Of a DNA stretch of 64,000 bases, positions 34,037-43,864 are shown piece by piece. The notes below the pieces were generated by a model. That model ran no database searches and had not been told where the DNA came from. It saw nothing but the letters and a program-made list of their open reading frames with translations. Numbering within the stretch: position 1 is the first letter of the stretch; each line of letters begins with the position of its first letter. The DNA comes from a virus, in the IMG/VR virus record IMGVR_UViG_3300027499_000006, positions 18,590-82,589 of that record; one strand, given 5' to 3'. The translations under genes and the position numbers were made by a program.

Positions 34037-34783
34037 ATGAGTGTCATTAGGGTAAACCAGCTTAAGAATCTGGATGACCAAGAAATCTTTACTACCACTA
34101 GTGGAACACTGGTTTTGCCAGCTGGAAGCACAAGTAGGGCTCCCATGCAGTTCACTGCTGGTCCAGGACTGACTACCCCCGTTGCTGGTAGCCTTGAGTT
34201 TAATGGGAACACGTTTCTCACAACATCGAACGCAACCTCTGGTCGAGCCTTCAACGACGACAGCCTTTTGTATGGACTAGATGCTGACAGGACTATTGTT
34301 GCTACTGTTGTTGCCGGTACTTTTTACGATATTTTTGGTTTTGGTATTTCTGTACCCGCTGGTGGCTCATACATTTTTGATATTTTTGTGGGTCTTAGGA
34401 CTGGTGCAACTTCACACACTGTTTCTTTTGCTTTTGGTGGAACAGCAGTAATCGATAAAACTCAGTTCCGCACAGAGTTTACAAACGCTCTGGTATCGAC
34501 TGGTGTAGCTGTCCCAGCTGCCCCCGCATCTTCAGTAGAAGTATTTTTCACGGGAAACCCCAACTCAGCTGCCAACGGTGTGATTTCAGCAGCTTCAACT
34601 GGTGTCACTAAATTTTTTAGGGTTCACGGCATGGTTGAAATTTTGACTGGTGGGGTGCTTAGACCCCAAATTGCTTTCAGCGCAAACCCCACAGGAACAA
34701 ATCAAGTTACTCGCTTGTCTTACGCAAGGTTTAACTCTGTTGGGTCATATTCAGGAAACTTGATAGCAGGGAACTGGTCTTAG
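34037..34783 (+). CDS. Putative tail fibre head-domain protein
   Basis: A 248-residue protein; ATG follows AACAAGGAGAAAA. It begins with a short segment (IRVNQLKNLDDQEIFTTTSG) seen in phage fibre proteins before a beta sandwich. Residues 60-245 are beta-rich with AGSLEFNGNTFL and AGTFYDIFGFGISVPAGGSY. It is probably a short fibre or knob protein of the tail tip. No enzyme motif is seen. Confidence 0.5.
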   Translation: MSVIRVNQLKNLDDQEIFTTTSGTLVLPAGSTSRAPMQFTAGPGLTTPVAGSLEFNGNTFLTTSNATSGRAFNDDSLLYGLDADRTIVATVVAGTFYDIFGFGISVPAGGSYIFDIFVGLRTGATSHTVSFAFGGTAVIDKTQFRTEFTNALVSTGVAVPAAPASSVEVFFTGNPNSAANGVISAASTGVTKFFRVHGMVEILTGGVLRPQIAFSANPTGTNQVTRLSYARFNSVGSYSGNLIAGNWS

Positions 34784-34789
34784 TGATTA

Positions 34790-36292
34790 ATGACAGCCCT
34801 AAACTTTCCGCTAGCCCCCGATGACGGTGACACATACGAAGACTATTTTTATGACGCCGAATCTAGTGCTTGGCGTCTAAACCCCTCTCCTCTGGTAACG
34901 GGTCCAACAGGTCCTGCTGGGGCTCAAGGAAAATTTACTGTATCTCCAACAGCTCCCATAGGTCCTGTAGAGGGTGACACTTGGTTTTACTCTGAAGACG
35001 GTACATCTTTTATTTGGTATGAAGATGCTGACGGAGGCCAGTGGGTAGAGTTCGGTAATCTCTCTCAGGGGCCCGCAGGGGAGAACGGGGCCGTGGGCGC
35101 TACAGGTCCTACTGGTCCTAGGGGACTTAGTGACACTCCCGCTGGTGTCGTGGTACCGTGGCCATCCACCACACCGCCCACCGACTGGTTGTTATGTGAT
35201 GGGTCTCAGGTCAATAAAAACACATACCCCAGTCTTTTTGCCGTAATTGGATACACCTATGGGGGGTCGTCGCCCAGCAACCTTTTTAACCTACCCAACC
35301 TATCTGGTCGGGTTGTTGTGGGGCGCAATGCTTCTGATGCAAGTTTTGACGTTTTGGGTGAGACTGGTGGCTCAAAAACGCACACCCTCACAACTTCGGA
35401 AATCCCATCTCACACTCACGCCGGAGAATCTCATAGCCATGCCACCACTACAACTAGTGAAGCCGGAAGTCACTCCCACACTATAAGTACAAATAGTGCT
35501 GGCACGCACGGCCACAACTCAAGTATCGGAAGCGGTGGCTCACACTCCCACGGCGGTAGTACTACTAATACTGGCTCCCACAGCCACACCCACAGCAGAA
35601 TTGGAAGTCTTAACACTGCTAACGTCGCGGCTGGAGCTAACGCACTTAGGGCAACAGGGTTTAACACCATTAACACCGCAACCACTAGCAATACTGGTAG
35701 TCACTCGCACAACATCACCACAAACACTGATGGGTCACACAACCACAGTATTTCTATAGCTGAAAATGGTAGCCACTCACACAGTGGTAATACGAGTAAC
35801 ACGGGAAGCCACACTCACACTGTATCAGTAGATAGCTCAACAGCAACGGTACAAAACACTGGTGGTGGACTAGCACACAATAATCTTCAACCCTACATAA
35901 CACTTAACTACATTATTAAAGCAACTGCTGCTGAAGTTGCGGGAGAGCCAGAACTTGCCGTTCGGGTTACAGCGTTAGAAAACGCAACCGAAGTAACCAC
36001 TGTCACAGTAAATACAATAGTTTTAGACTTTTCTTCGGGCGACGGGCTCCTATCTAGGACGGTTACAGGAAACATAGATTTTAGTGTTTTTGCTTACGCA
36101 ACTGGGGCAGAAAGAACAGTAAGACTAGTTGGAGATGCCTCAACGCGAACTTTAACTTTTCCAGCAGGGTGGGTATTTCTTGGCACCAAACCTACAGAAC
36201 TGGCTGCGAACACGGTTGGTGTTTTGAATCTAAGATGCTTTGGCTCCAACGAGGCCAACTGCGTTGCTCAGTGGGGGGCTAGTGTTGCATAA
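34790..36292 (+). CDS. Tail collar fibre with His-x-His repeats
   Basis: A 500-residue protein; start ATG. Residues 1-30 carry the shared DFPxxPxDGDxYE-type module, followed by a short collagen segment and one copy of the module [17 protein letters not shown] found in the 26620 gene. Residues 120-185 form a phage tail collar domain ([20 protein letters not shown]). Residues 195-350 contain many His-x-His motifs (GSHSHT, SHTHS). In T4-type fibres such histidines bind iron along a trimeric needle, and the same could hold here. The last 100 residues are a small beta domain. The stop overlaps the next ATG by one base (TAATG). Confidence 0.75.
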   Translation: MTALNFPLAPDDGDTYEDYFYDAESSAWRLNPSPLVTGPTGPAGAQGKFTVSPTAPIGPVEGDTWFYSEDGTSFIWYEDADGGQWVEFGNLSQGPAGENGAVGATGPTGPRGLSDTPAGVVVPWPSTTPPTDWLLCDGSQVNKNTYPSLFAVIGYTYGGSSPSNLFNLPNLSGRVVVGRNASDASFDVLGETGGSKTHTLTTSEIPSHTHAGESHSHATTTTSEAGSHSHTISTNSAGTHGHNSSIGSGGSHSHGGSTTNTGSHSHTHSRIGSLNTANVAAGANALRATGFNTINTATTSNTGSHSHNITTNTDGSHNHSISIAENGSHSHSGNTSNTGSHTHTVSVDSSTATVQNTGGGLAHNNLQPYITLNYIIKATAAEVAGEPELAVRVTALENATEVTTVTVNTIVLDFSSGDGLLSRTVTGNIDFSVFAYATGAERTVRLVGDASTRTLTFPAGWVFLGTKPTELAANTVGVLNLRCFGSNEANCVAQWGASVA

Positions 36293-38586
36293 TGGCTGAA
36301 CTAGAATTCCCCGACGGGCCAGATGATGGGGACATCTACGAGGATTTTGAATACGACGCCACTCTAGGTGTGTGGCGTCTTAAAGTTCTCCCCACACCTA
36401 CTGGTCCACTTGGACCAACTGGACCTACCGGACCTACAGGTGCCACTTCAACTGTTACAGGACCAACTGGACCTACTGGCCCTACTGGCCCTACAGGTGC
36501 TGTAGGTTCTACAGGTGCCACAGGGCCCGAGGTAACAGGTCCAACTGGACCTACTGGCCCCACCGGACCTACAGGTGACACAGGAGTAACTGGACCTACA
36601 GGAGCACAGGGAGAAGCATCAACTGTCACAGGTCCCACTGGACCAACTGGAGCCACAGGGCCCACAGGGGCTAAAGGAGATTCTATAAACTTCAGAGACA
36701 GCCTCTCTCTTATTAGTGAACTTCCGTCAGGAGGAAACTCTGTTAACGATGCAATATACGTAGAAGAAGATGGTGTTTTGTACGTATGGGACGGAACAAT
36801 CTGGGTATACGTAGGTAGAATTGAAGGCCCACAAGGGGAGCAGGCCTATCCAATTAATTTGCTAGGAAGTGTTGCAGCATTCGCCAACCTTCCTACGGGA
36901 CCTTTTTTTGAAGACGCCTACGTCACTCTTGATACGGGTGATGTGTATTTCTGGGACGGAACCGAGTGGGATGACCTTGGCCCCATTGTAGGACCGCTGG
37001 GGCCTACGGGTCCTACGGGTCCTGTCGGTGCACCAGCCTATCCAATTAATTTGCTAGGAAGTGTTGCAGCATTCGCCAACCTTCCTACGGGACCAACCTT
37101 TGAGGATTCTTATTTAACCCTCGACACGGGGGACGTTTACTTCTGGGACGGAACCGAGTGGGACAACATAGGTCCCATTGTTGGCCCTACGGGTGCAGTA
37201 GGTGGAACAGGTCCCACAGGTCCTTCGGGACCAACTGGACCTACAGGTGCCACAGGCCCTGCTGGTTTCATTTTGCTGGGTTCTCTAGCTTTAATTGCTG
37301 ACTTACCCCCCAGTGGCAACACAATAGGAGATGCCTACTACGTTGAAGAGGGCACAGATGTTTATATCTGGGATGGCACTGAGTGGGACAACATTGGAAA
37401 CGCCCTAGGACCTACTGGCCCTACTGGCCCTACAGGTTCCGAAACCCTTTCTGGGCTGACAGACACAACTATCACCTCTGTTACTCAGGGGGACCAGCTT
37501 GTATACAACGGCTCTGTCTGGACTAACCAGCCTCGTTTTGGACAGAATTTGCTCTATAACGGTGCGATGCAGGTGCACCAACGGGGAACATCTTCAACTG
37601 CGATTACTACTACTGGGTACTACACCGCAGATAGGTGGAGCACTGACATTGTTTCGTTAGGGACGTGGACACAAACTGTAGAGAACGACGGCCCAACTGG
37701 CTCAGGGTTTAGGAAATCACTAAAAATGCTGTGTACTACAGCTGACTCAAGCCCCTCAGCATCCGATGAGTTAAGGGTAGTGCAACGCCTAGAAGGACAA
37801 GATGTACAGGGAATAAAAAAGGGAACTTCAGATGCGCAAGCTCTTACTGTTTCTTTCTGGGTAAAATCCAACGTCACTGGCGACTACGTTTTTAATGCTG
37901 TTGATTTAGACAACACTAGACTTTTTTCTCAGGAATACACTATTTCAGCCTCTGGGGTCTGGGAAAAGAAAACTATTAGTATCCCAGCGGACAGCGTTGG
38001 TGTCATAGATAATGACAATACCACTGGATTACTTGTTAGTTTTTGGCTGGGGGCTGGCTCCGATAGGACTTCTGGTTCTCTTCAGACGACGTGGGGCGCA
38101 TCAGTAGACGCCAACCTTGCGCCAAGTCAGACTAACCTTGCTGCTAGCACCTCTAACTACTGGCAGATTACGGGCGTCCAATTAGAGATTGGGTCCGTTG
38201 CTACCCCGTTTGAGTTTAAACCGTATGGTCAGGAGTTGGCAAAATGTCAACGGTATTATTACAAGACGGTTTTGGGTGCCACTAATAAACGTATTGGAAC
38301 AGGATATGCAGCAAGCACAACATTGGCGAGAATTATGACCCCCCTACCTGTAAGTATGAGAACTGCCCCGACTGCACTCGAGCAGAGTGGTACTGCCACC
38401 GACTACGGATTGTTGTACCTAGCAACTGGGGCAACGTGTTCTTTCGTTCCGTTGTTCCTAGACGCAACCACCGAGGCTGCTTTTTCTACGTTTTCTGTTT
38501 CATCTGGATTGACTGCCGGAAATGGGTTATTTGGTTACTTGGTAACTGGTACAGACAGTTTCTTAGCTTGGAGTGCTGAACTATGA
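36292..38586 (+). CDS. Collagen-like fibre with jelly-roll tip
   Basis: A 764-residue protein coupled to the preceding gene through TAATG. Residues 1-30 have the DFPxxPxDGDxYE-type module ([18 protein letters not shown]). Residues 40-125 and later stretches are Gly-Pro-Thr collagen triplets. Four modules of the pattern DxYxVxxxxxVYxWDGTxWxxxG lie at about 145-185, 200-235, 265-300 and 345-375. The C-terminal 360 residues form a jelly roll ([14 protein letters not shown], and [20 protein letters not shown]) common in aquatic phage tail spikes. It likely binds surface glycans. The stop overlaps the next ATG (ATGA). Confidence 0.75.
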   Translation: MAELEFPDGPDDGDIYEDFEYDATLGVWRLKVLPTPTGPLGPTGPTGPTGATSTVTGPTGPTGPTGPTGAVGSTGATGPEVTGPTGPTGPTGPTGDTGVTGPTGAQGEASTVTGPTGPTGATGPTGAKGDSINFRDSLSLISELPSGGNSVNDAIYVEEDGVLYVWDGTIWVYVGRIEGPQGEQAYPINLLGSVAAFANLPTGPFFEDAYVTLDTGDVYFWDGTEWDDLGPIVGPLGPTGPTGPVGAPAYPINLLGSVAAFANLPTGPTFEDSYLTLDTGDVYFWDGTEWDNIGPIVGPTGAVGGTGPTGPSGPTGPTGATGPAGFILLGSLALIADLPPSGNTIGDAYYVEEGTDVYIWDGTEWDNIGNALGPTGPTGPTGSETLSGLTDTTITSVTQGDQLVYNGSVWTNQPRFGQNLLYNGAMQVHQRGTSSTAITTTGYYTADRWSTDIVSLGTWTQTVENDGPTGSGFRKSLKMLCTTADSSPSASDELRVVQRLEGQDVQGIKKGTSDAQALTVSFWVKSNVTGDYVFNAVDLDNTRLFSQEYTISASGVWEKKTISIPADSVGVIDNDNTTGLLVSFWLGAGSDRTSGSLQTTWGASVDANLAPSQTNLAASTSNYWQITGVQLEIGSVATPFEFKPYGQELAKCQRYYYKTVLGATNKRIGTGYAASTTLARIMTPLPVSMRTAPTALEQSGTATDYGLLYLATGATCSFVPLFLDATTEAAFSTFSVSSGLTAGNGLFGYLVTGTDSFLAWSAEL
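36844..37094 (+). repeat. 59-bp direct repeat in the collagen/jelly-roll gene
   Basis: Bases 36844-36902 and 37036-37094 are identical (period 192), encoding [19 protein letters not shown]. The following module halves (ending [10 protein letters not shown]) are also near identical, so a unit of about 190 bases was duplicated in frame. Confidence 0.9.
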
Positions 38587-38735
38587 CTTGGGTTATTGTG
38601 GCTGAAAATGAAGACGGCTCAAACCTTTACGGGCGCATTGACGGAGACGGTTTAATGCGGATTACCGCCATTGAGGGATACCCAGAACTTGATGAGTGGC
38701 TCGCAGAAGGTAACATTCCAGAGGAACACTCTTAG
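38583..38735 (+). CDS. Small acidic protein, 50 residues
   Basis: Its ATG overlaps the stop of the large fibre gene as ATGA. The protein (starting [18 protein letters not shown], with [18 protein letters not shown] near the end) is acidic and has no recognised domain. The tight coupling suggests a fibre chaperone or accessory factor, but this is inference from position only. Confidence 0.5.
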   Translation: MTWVIVAENEDGSNLYGRIDGDGLMRITAIEGYPELDEWLAEGNIPEEHS

Positions 38736-38822
38736 ACCCGCCTGAGAAGGCTATCAACGAGAAAATTTCTACATAGTCCTGTAGAGTATGGGTGTGTCAA
38801 TACATCTAACGGAGTCTACAAA

Positions 38823-39878
38823 ATGAAAATAGCCGTGTACTCAATTGCTCTTAATGAAGAGCAGTTTGTTCAGCCGTGGTTTGATAGCGCACAAGAGGCA
38901 GACTACCTTCTTATTGCAGATACAGGCTCAACGGACAAAACAGTTCAGAAAGCCAAAAAACTTGGTATTAACGTTGTTAATGTAGTTGTAAAACCTTGGC
39001 GTTTTGATATTGCAAGGAATACTGCACTAGCTTCCTTGCCAGCAGATATTGACTATTGCGTTGCTCTCGACATGGACGAAGTTCTTCTTCCTGGTTGGAG
39101 GAAAGAGCTTGAAAACGCTCATAAAGCTGGACTAACTCGTCCACGCTATCAGTACACTTGGTCGTGGGTTGATGAAGAGAAGGGTATTCCTGGTCTTCAG
39201 TATGGTGGAGACAAAATTCACGCTCGTTTTGGGTATAGGTGGAAGCACCCCGTTCACGAGGTAATTGTCCCAGACCGTATTGAGGAGAAGCAGGGTTGGG
39301 TAGGACTGGAGATTCACCACCACCCAGACTCTGAAAAGTCTCGCTCTCAATATATGCCTCTTCTTGAGCTTGCTGTTCGGGAAGACCCATCAGACGACAG
39401 AAACACTTATTACTACGCCAGAGAACTTTTTTTCCACAGAAGGTACAAAGAGGCTAGGCAGGAGTTTCTTCGCCATCTTTCTCTTCCTAGAGCAACGTGG
39501 AAGCCCGAGCGTGCAGCATCAATGAGGTATATTGCCAAGTGCTCAGAGGACGCAGAGAAAGAGCTTTGGTTTAAAAAAGCAATCGAGGAAGCCCCCGACA
39601 GGAGAGAAGCTCGGGTAGACCTTGCCGAATATTACTATCTTAAAAAGATGTGGCAAGAGTGCTACGACTCCTGTAAAGAAATTTTGGAGATTAAAACTAA
39701 GCCTCTTGAGTATTTAGTTGAGGCTAGGGCTTGGGGATTTCTTCCACATGATTATCTTGCAATTTCTGCCCACTATCTTGGCAAAAAAGAAGAGGCTTTG
39801 GAGCATGGAAACATTGCTCTGGAACTAAGTCCTGGTGACCCGAGGCTGGAGAAAAATCTAGAGTTCTACAAACAGTGA
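38823..39878 (+). CDS. Family 2 glycosyltransferase with TPR-like C-terminus
   Basis: A 351-residue protein; ATG follows AACGGAGTCTACAAA. Residues 1-100 are a GT-A fold with the nucleotide-binding pattern (SIALNEEQFV), DTGSTD at 33-38 and the metal-binding DMDE at 83-86. Residues 170-350 are helical repeats resembling TPR units (YYYARELFFHRRYKEARQEF, LAISAHYLGKKEEALEHGN). This domain pairing occurs in SunS-like and surface glycan transferases. It lies between fibre genes, so the likeliest target is a virion fibre such as the Thr-rich collagen chains; host cell-surface modification is an alternative. It has its own 87-base leader. Confidence 0.85.
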   Translation: MKIAVYSIALNEEQFVQPWFDSAQEADYLLIADTGSTDKTVQKAKKLGINVVNVVVKPWRFDIARNTALASLPADIDYCVALDMDEVLLPGWRKELENAHKAGLTRPRYQYTWSWVDEEKGIPGLQYGGDKIHARFGYRWKHPVHEVIVPDRIEEKQGWVGLEIHHHPDSEKSRSQYMPLLELAVREDPSDDRNTYYYARELFFHRRYKEARQEFLRHLSLPRATWKPERAASMRYIAKCSEDAEKELWFKKAIEEAPDRREARVDLAEYYYLKKMWQECYDSCKEILEIKTKPLEYLVEARAWGFLPHDYLAISAHYLGKKEEALEHGNIALELSPGDPRLEKNLEFYKQ

Positions 39879-39913
39879 TAAAATAGGTGTAATCGTCTTC
39901 TTACAGGAGCCAC

Positions 39914-40840
39914 ATGCCTATCATCAATGTAACAACTCTTCAGGACATCTTGGGTGGAACTGCTTCGACTGACGCAATTTTTACCGCGTACATGATGCGA
40001 GCCGACACTCGAGCAGTCAGAGTGCTAGACGATGAAGTGATATTCCCTGCTCAAATAAATGTAAAGTTTGTAGACGGAGAGCCAGAAGAGCCGATTGAGC
40101 TTGAGACTCCGCCAGCAGATTGCTACTGGAGTATCCGTATCAAGGGACCAGAGCGCGTTCTTCTAAGGACCAACGTAATTCTTCCAGCAGGGGCTGGACC
40201 CTTTGACTTTGATGAGCTGATTGAAGTTGACCCTACGACGGCACTCCCAGATGCTGGGTCCGCTCTAGCCGATGCTTTTCTAGAGTCAATAGAGACTGCA
40301 ACGCAGGGAGCAACAGGACCTACGGGCGCAACGGGGCCAACAGGCCCGACAGGTCCTACTGTAACTGGACCAACTGGACCTACGGGTGCAACAGGACCCA
40401 CAGGTGCATCCGTGGGTGCCGAAACAACATATACCGTTCAGGGGGGTACGTCTGGTACTCAGCCGACTTTTAGTGGGGAACCGCTATTCACTGGTAGTTA
40501 TGTCCTAATATCAAGTGAGCTTGTACATTTCCAAATTCAAGTAGACTTTGACAACATCACCAGTTTTGGTACTGGCCAATATTATGTGAGTCTGCCTTTT
40601 CCTGCAAAATATGGTTATAAATTTAGAGAGGGTTGCCTCCACGACATTTCAACAGGTAAGGACTACGAAATCGGTGGGCACGTCAATGCAGGTTCTTCTA
40701 CCCTGGAACTCACCAGCACGGACACACAGAGCGGGGCGGTCTTTGACATTGACTTTACGGCAACTGCTCCAGTCACACTAACTACCGCTGACAACTTCCA
40801 CATTGCTGGAACGTACATTGCAGATACAGAAGCTCCGTAA
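39914..40840 (+). CDS. Third collagen-like virion protein
   Basis: A 308-residue protein; ATG follows TTACAGGAGCCAC. Residues 1-125 form an N-terminal beta domain ([19 protein letters not shown]). Residues 132-170 are collagen triplets. Residues 172-305 form a C-terminal beta domain beginning [16 protein letters not shown], similar to phage fibre tips. It is separated from the other fibres by the glycosyltransferase gene. It may be a short upper fibre. Confidence 0.65.
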   Translation: MPIINVTTLQDILGGTASTDAIFTAYMMRADTRAVRVLDDEVIFPAQINVKFVDGEPEEPIELETPPADCYWSIRIKGPERVLLRTNVILPAGAGPFDFDELIEVDPTTALPDAGSALADAFLESIETATQGATGPTGATGPTGPTGPTVTGPTGPTGATGPTGASVGAETTYTVQGGTSGTQPTFSGEPLFTGSYVLISSELVHFQIQVDFDNITSFGTGQYYVSLPFPAKYGYKFREGCLHDISTGKDYEIGGHVNAGSSTLELTSTDTQSGAVFDIDFTATAPVTLTTADNFHIAGTYIADTEAP

Positions 40841-40854
40841 TACTCTTTTGTAAG

Positions 40855-40863
40855 TGCTAAGAT
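40855..40863 (+). promoter_or_regulatory. Candidate extended -10 promoter at the start of the replication region
   Basis: TGC-TAAGAT (40855-40863) is an extended -10 in the 58-base gap before the replication genes, with an AAAGGAG ribosome site downstream. No strong -35 is seen. The position fits an early or middle promoter for 40.9-48.5 kb. Confidence 0.4.
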
Positions 40864-40898
40864 ATTAATACGAAGCGACAGTAATAAAGGAGACAGAT

Positions 40899-41369
40899 AT
40901 GTACGCTGTGAAAGACGGAGACAGGACTCTCGAGTTCGATGGCGTTCTATTGGGCTCCTCATCTTCCAAGCGGAGAGACTCCCTTCGCTGGATTGAGTTT
41001 AAACTATATAAAACTGAAAATGGCACGTATATTCTCTCCCGTATTGGGGCTTCAGTTGTTTATCACTCAGGAGCGTGCCATTTAGTAAGTAAGTACAGAC
41101 TTTCTGAACTATCAGTGGGTAAAATATCCTTACAAGCAGAGCCGTGTGAATCCTGTAATCCAACTTTAGAGGCTCCAATTATTTTTCCCGAAGAATACCG
41201 CTACTGGGCACAAGTCAGTGAAGAGCCTCAGGCCGTGCTGGATGCACTGTACAAATATGATGAGGGAGGTGCACGATACCTCACCGCTGTGGCGAAAAGA
41301 GTCCTAAAAGAGGCTGCCACAAAAGACAAAGACATCGACATGGTTTATAGATTTGAGCGTATTCCATGA
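40899..41369 (+). CDS. Conserved actinophage-type hypothetical protein
   Basis: A 156-residue protein; ATG follows AAAGGAGACAGAT. The beta-rich first half has the pattern YAVKDGDRTLEFDGVLL and RWIEFKLYKTENGTYILSRIG, which recurs in actinophages near replication genes. It contains Cys at GACHL and CESCN, a possible metal site. Function unknown. Its last bases overlap the next start as ATGA, so it is the first gene of the replication operon. Confidence 0.6.
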   Translation: MYAVKDGDRTLEFDGVLLGSSSSKRRDSLRWIEFKLYKTENGTYILSRIGASVVYHSGACHLVSKYRLSELSVGKISLQAEPCESCNPTLEAPIIFPEEYRYWAQVSEEPQAVLDALYKYDEGGARYLTAVAKRVLKEAATKDKDIDMVYRFERIP

Positions 41370-41653
41370 GCGAGGAGGGAAAGGAGTCCTCTGCTGAATC
41401 TCCAGTGAGCCCTACCAGCCCTCTGAAGAATATTCTTATAGAGTTTCACGAGATTTATCAAGAGCTAGAGGGGGTCGGCTTTTCCGAGAGAGTAGCCACT
41501 CAAATTCTTTCTAACATGCTTATTGAAATTATTCTCTACAGAAGTGGTGGCGATAACCCTCAGTTTCAAGTAGAGTTAGAAGAAGAAGACGAAAATGACG
41601 AAGGAGATACAATTGACGGACCAGAGCCAGACGGAGAGCCAGGGGTTGGGTAG
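41366..41653 (+). CDS. Small acidic hypothetical protein
   Basis: A 95-residue protein coupled by ATGA to the gene before. Residues 20-60 are helical (KNILIEFHEIYQELEGVGF), and the C-terminus is a strongly acidic tail (about 30 residues, many Glu/Asp). The polymerase gene starts inside its last 59 bases in another frame. It may be a DNA-mimic-like or polymerase-associated factor, but no family is recognised. Confidence 0.5.
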   Translation: MSEEGKESSAESPVSPTSPLKNILIEFHEIYQELEGVGFSERVATQILSNMLIEIILYRSGGDNPQFQVELEEEDENDEGDTIDGPEPDGEPGVG

Positions 41654-43454
41654 CGTAAAGCTCCATCTAGTCGATAGCGTAGAAAAAGCCAACGATTTTA
41701 TATCATGGTTGGCTCAGAGAAGGCCATACAACGCTGTCGCTGTCGACATCGAAACTGGTGAACTTCCCGGTCGCAACCCTAAAGATGCCTTATCTCCTTG
41801 GCATGGCCGTATTCGTCTTGCTCAGATTGGTGACGGAGAGCAGGGATGGTCTATTCCTTGGGAGCAGTGGTCTGGCGTCTTCTATCAAGGTATGAATGAC
41901 TATGACGGCCCTGTTGTTTTTCACAACATTGCTTTCGAGGCTAGGTGGTTTGCCACTAAGTCAGAGTGGACCATGCCTTGGCATCAAGCTCACGACACCA
42001 TGATTATGGCTCAGATTATTGACCCACTGGGTACTGGTGCTCTCAAGCAACTCGCAGCTAGGTATGTAGACCCGCGTTCTGTAGCACTTCAGAACACTTT
42101 AGATAAAGAGCTTTCTGCAAATGGTTGGACTTGGGGGACCGTTCCTGTTAATTTTGAACCCTATTGGGCATATGGAGCTCTCGATACTGTTCTTACTATG
42201 AGAGTTTGGGAGCAGTTCTATGAAAAGTGTGGCCCCGGGAAGGCCTACAGCAGTCCTTATGAGTTGGAGATGGCCACTCGTCGTATAGTCACTCAGATGG
42301 AGCTAAACGGTGCTCGAGTGGACCTAGAGTACTCGCAGAAAAAACTAGACGAGCTAACTGCGTACACAGAGGGTGTAAAGACTTGGGCTAAAGAGGCGTA
42401 TGGCACCTCGATAACTAGCAATGTCCAACTTGTCAAAACCTTCGAGGGCCTTGGTGCAGTTATCACTGAGTTTACGCCCTCTGGACAGAAGTCCATGACA
42501 AAAGAGCAGATAGAGAAACTTCTTCGTGATGGAAACGACGAAGTTAAGACTCTTGCTGATGCTGTTCTCAAGCAGAGGAAGGCTGACAAACTTGCTAGCT
42601 CGTATTTCTCTAACTTTCTTAAGGACAATATTGACGGAATCGTCCATCCCTCGGTGCGCACCCTCGGAGCACGTACTGGTCGTATGTCTATTACTGACCC
42701 AGCTCTGCAGACTCTTCCTGCAGGAGACGCCACAGTCCGTCGGGCGTTTATTCCTCGAGAGGAGGGCAATGTCATTATCTCTTCCGACCTTGACCAAGTG
42801 GAGTTCCGCTTAACTGCCTCATTCTCGGGGGACGAGTCTCTTATTAAACTGTTCCACGAGGCAGACGCCACTGGTGGGGACGTGTTTACATCAATTATGC
42901 GTCAGGTCTATCAAGACGAGACTCTTACGAAGGACGACCCTCGAAGGAAGCTCATCAAGGGAGTGGTCTACGGAAAGTTGTATGGGGCAGGTGTTGAGAA
43001 AATGGCACTTACTGCAGGAGTACAGACAGACCTTATGAGAAGCGTTGTTGATGGCTTTGATAGGAACTACCCTGGAGTTCGGGAGTTGCAGAAAAACATT
43101 GAAGATGCTGGGACCCAGAGGCTAGAAAATGAGGGCCAAGGATATGTGAGCACCCGTACTGGTCGTCGCCTCCCCTGTGATGATGACCGTGTATATAGCC
43201 TTACAAACTACCTCATTCAAGCCAGCGCTGCAGAAGTCTTTAAACAGAACCTTGTCAAGCTGGACCAAGCTGACTTAACCGACTATCTTATTGTTCCCGT
43301 TCACGACGAAATTGTTTTGGAGGCCCCCAGAGGGGAAGCCACGGAAATTATGGAGCTCGTACAAGAGTGTATGACAACTCGAGATGGGTGGGCAGTTCCA
43401 CTTACGGCTGGAGTAGATGGCCCATTTGAAAATTGGGGGGAGAAGTACCAGTGA
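41595..43454 (+). CDS. polA: DNA polymerase I (family A) with 3'-5' exonuclease domain
   Basis: A 619-residue replicative polymerase. Residues 20-200 form a DnaQ-like exonuclease (VAVDIETG near 45, FHNIAFEARWF near 110). The palm motifs are A at about 395 (SSDLDQVEFR), B at about 450-465 (RRKLIKGVVYGKLYG) and C near 568 (VHDE). Tyr459 occupies the site equivalent to E. coli Phe762, a residue class reported for virulent phages. No 5' nuclease domain is present. The ATG lies within the end of the previous gene (59-base overlap), and the stop overlaps the next start as GTGA. It should synthesise the phage genome together with the prim-pol helicase at 51.9 kb. Confidence 0.93.
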   Translation: MTKEIQLTDQSQTESQGLGSVKLHLVDSVEKANDFISWLAQRRPYNAVAVDIETGELPGRNPKDALSPWHGRIRLAQIGDGEQGWSIPWEQWSGVFYQGMNDYDGPVVFHNIAFEARWFATKSEWTMPWHQAHDTMIMAQIIDPLGTGALKQLAARYVDPRSVALQNTLDKELSANGWTWGTVPVNFEPYWAYGALDTVLTMRVWEQFYEKCGPGKAYSSPYELEMATRRIVTQMELNGARVDLEYSQKKLDELTAYTEGVKTWAKEAYGTSITSNVQLVKTFEGLGAVITEFTPSGQKSMTKEQIEKLLRDGNDEVKTLADAVLKQRKADKLASSYFSNFLKDNIDGIVHPSVRTLGARTGRMSITDPALQTLPAGDATVRRAFIPREEGNVIISSDLDQVEFRLTASFSGDESLIKLFHEADATGGDVFTSIMRQVYQDETLTKDDPRRKLIKGVVYGKLYGAGVEKMALTAGVQTDLMRSVVDGFDRNYPGVRELQKNIEDAGTQRLENEGQGYVSTRTGRRLPCDDDRVYSLTNYLIQASAAEVFKQNLVKLDQADLTDYLIVPVHDEIVLEAPRGEATEIMELVQECMTTRDGWAVPLTAGVDGPFENWGEKYQ

Positions 43455-43864
43455 AACTGTGTTCAAGTTGCAATATAAGTAAGCCATATAGTGACTTTGA
43501 AAGTGATTCTCGATATAAATCTGGATACAGAAGTCAGTGCACATACTGCAACAGAAAAGGAAAAACCTTATCAAGTCTAGGTAACAACTTAAAAAAGTAC
43601 GGTATAACTCTAGAGCAGTATAATTTTCTACTTGACAGTCAAAAGGGAGTCTGTAAAATATGCCAAGAAAAAGAGACTAGAGTTACTAGACCTAAAGCAA
43701 AAATATCTATGGGCTATGAGCCAAGACTTGCTGTAGACCATGACCATAAAAATGGAGAAGTCAGGGGGCTTCTATGTCATAGATGCAATGTGGGGCTAGG
43801 AAACTTTCAGGATAATCCAGAACTTCTATTAAAAGCTTATAAATATCTTAAGGATTTTAAATAA
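43451..43864 (+). CDS. Recombination endonuclease VII-like HNH nuclease
   Basis: The GTG at 43451 overlaps the polymerase stop (GTGA) and gives 137 residues; a longer TTG start at 43433 is less likely. The protein has four Cys pairs (CSSC, CTYC, CKIC, CHRC) and the core VDHDHKNGEVRGLLCHRCN, the pattern of endonuclease VII. The enzyme cuts branched DNA such as Holliday junctions. The gene is visibly more AT-rich than the flanking polymerase and resolvase genes, which suggests later insertion, yet its junctions are tight on both sides (TAATG at the 3' end). Confidence 0.85.
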   Translation: MKLCSSCNISKPYSDFESDSRYKSGYRSQCTYCNRKGKTLSSLGNNLKKYGITLEQYNFLLDSQKGVCKICQEKETRVTRPKAKISMGYEPRLAVDHDHKNGEVRGLLCHRCNVGLGNFQDNPELLLKAYKYLKDFK

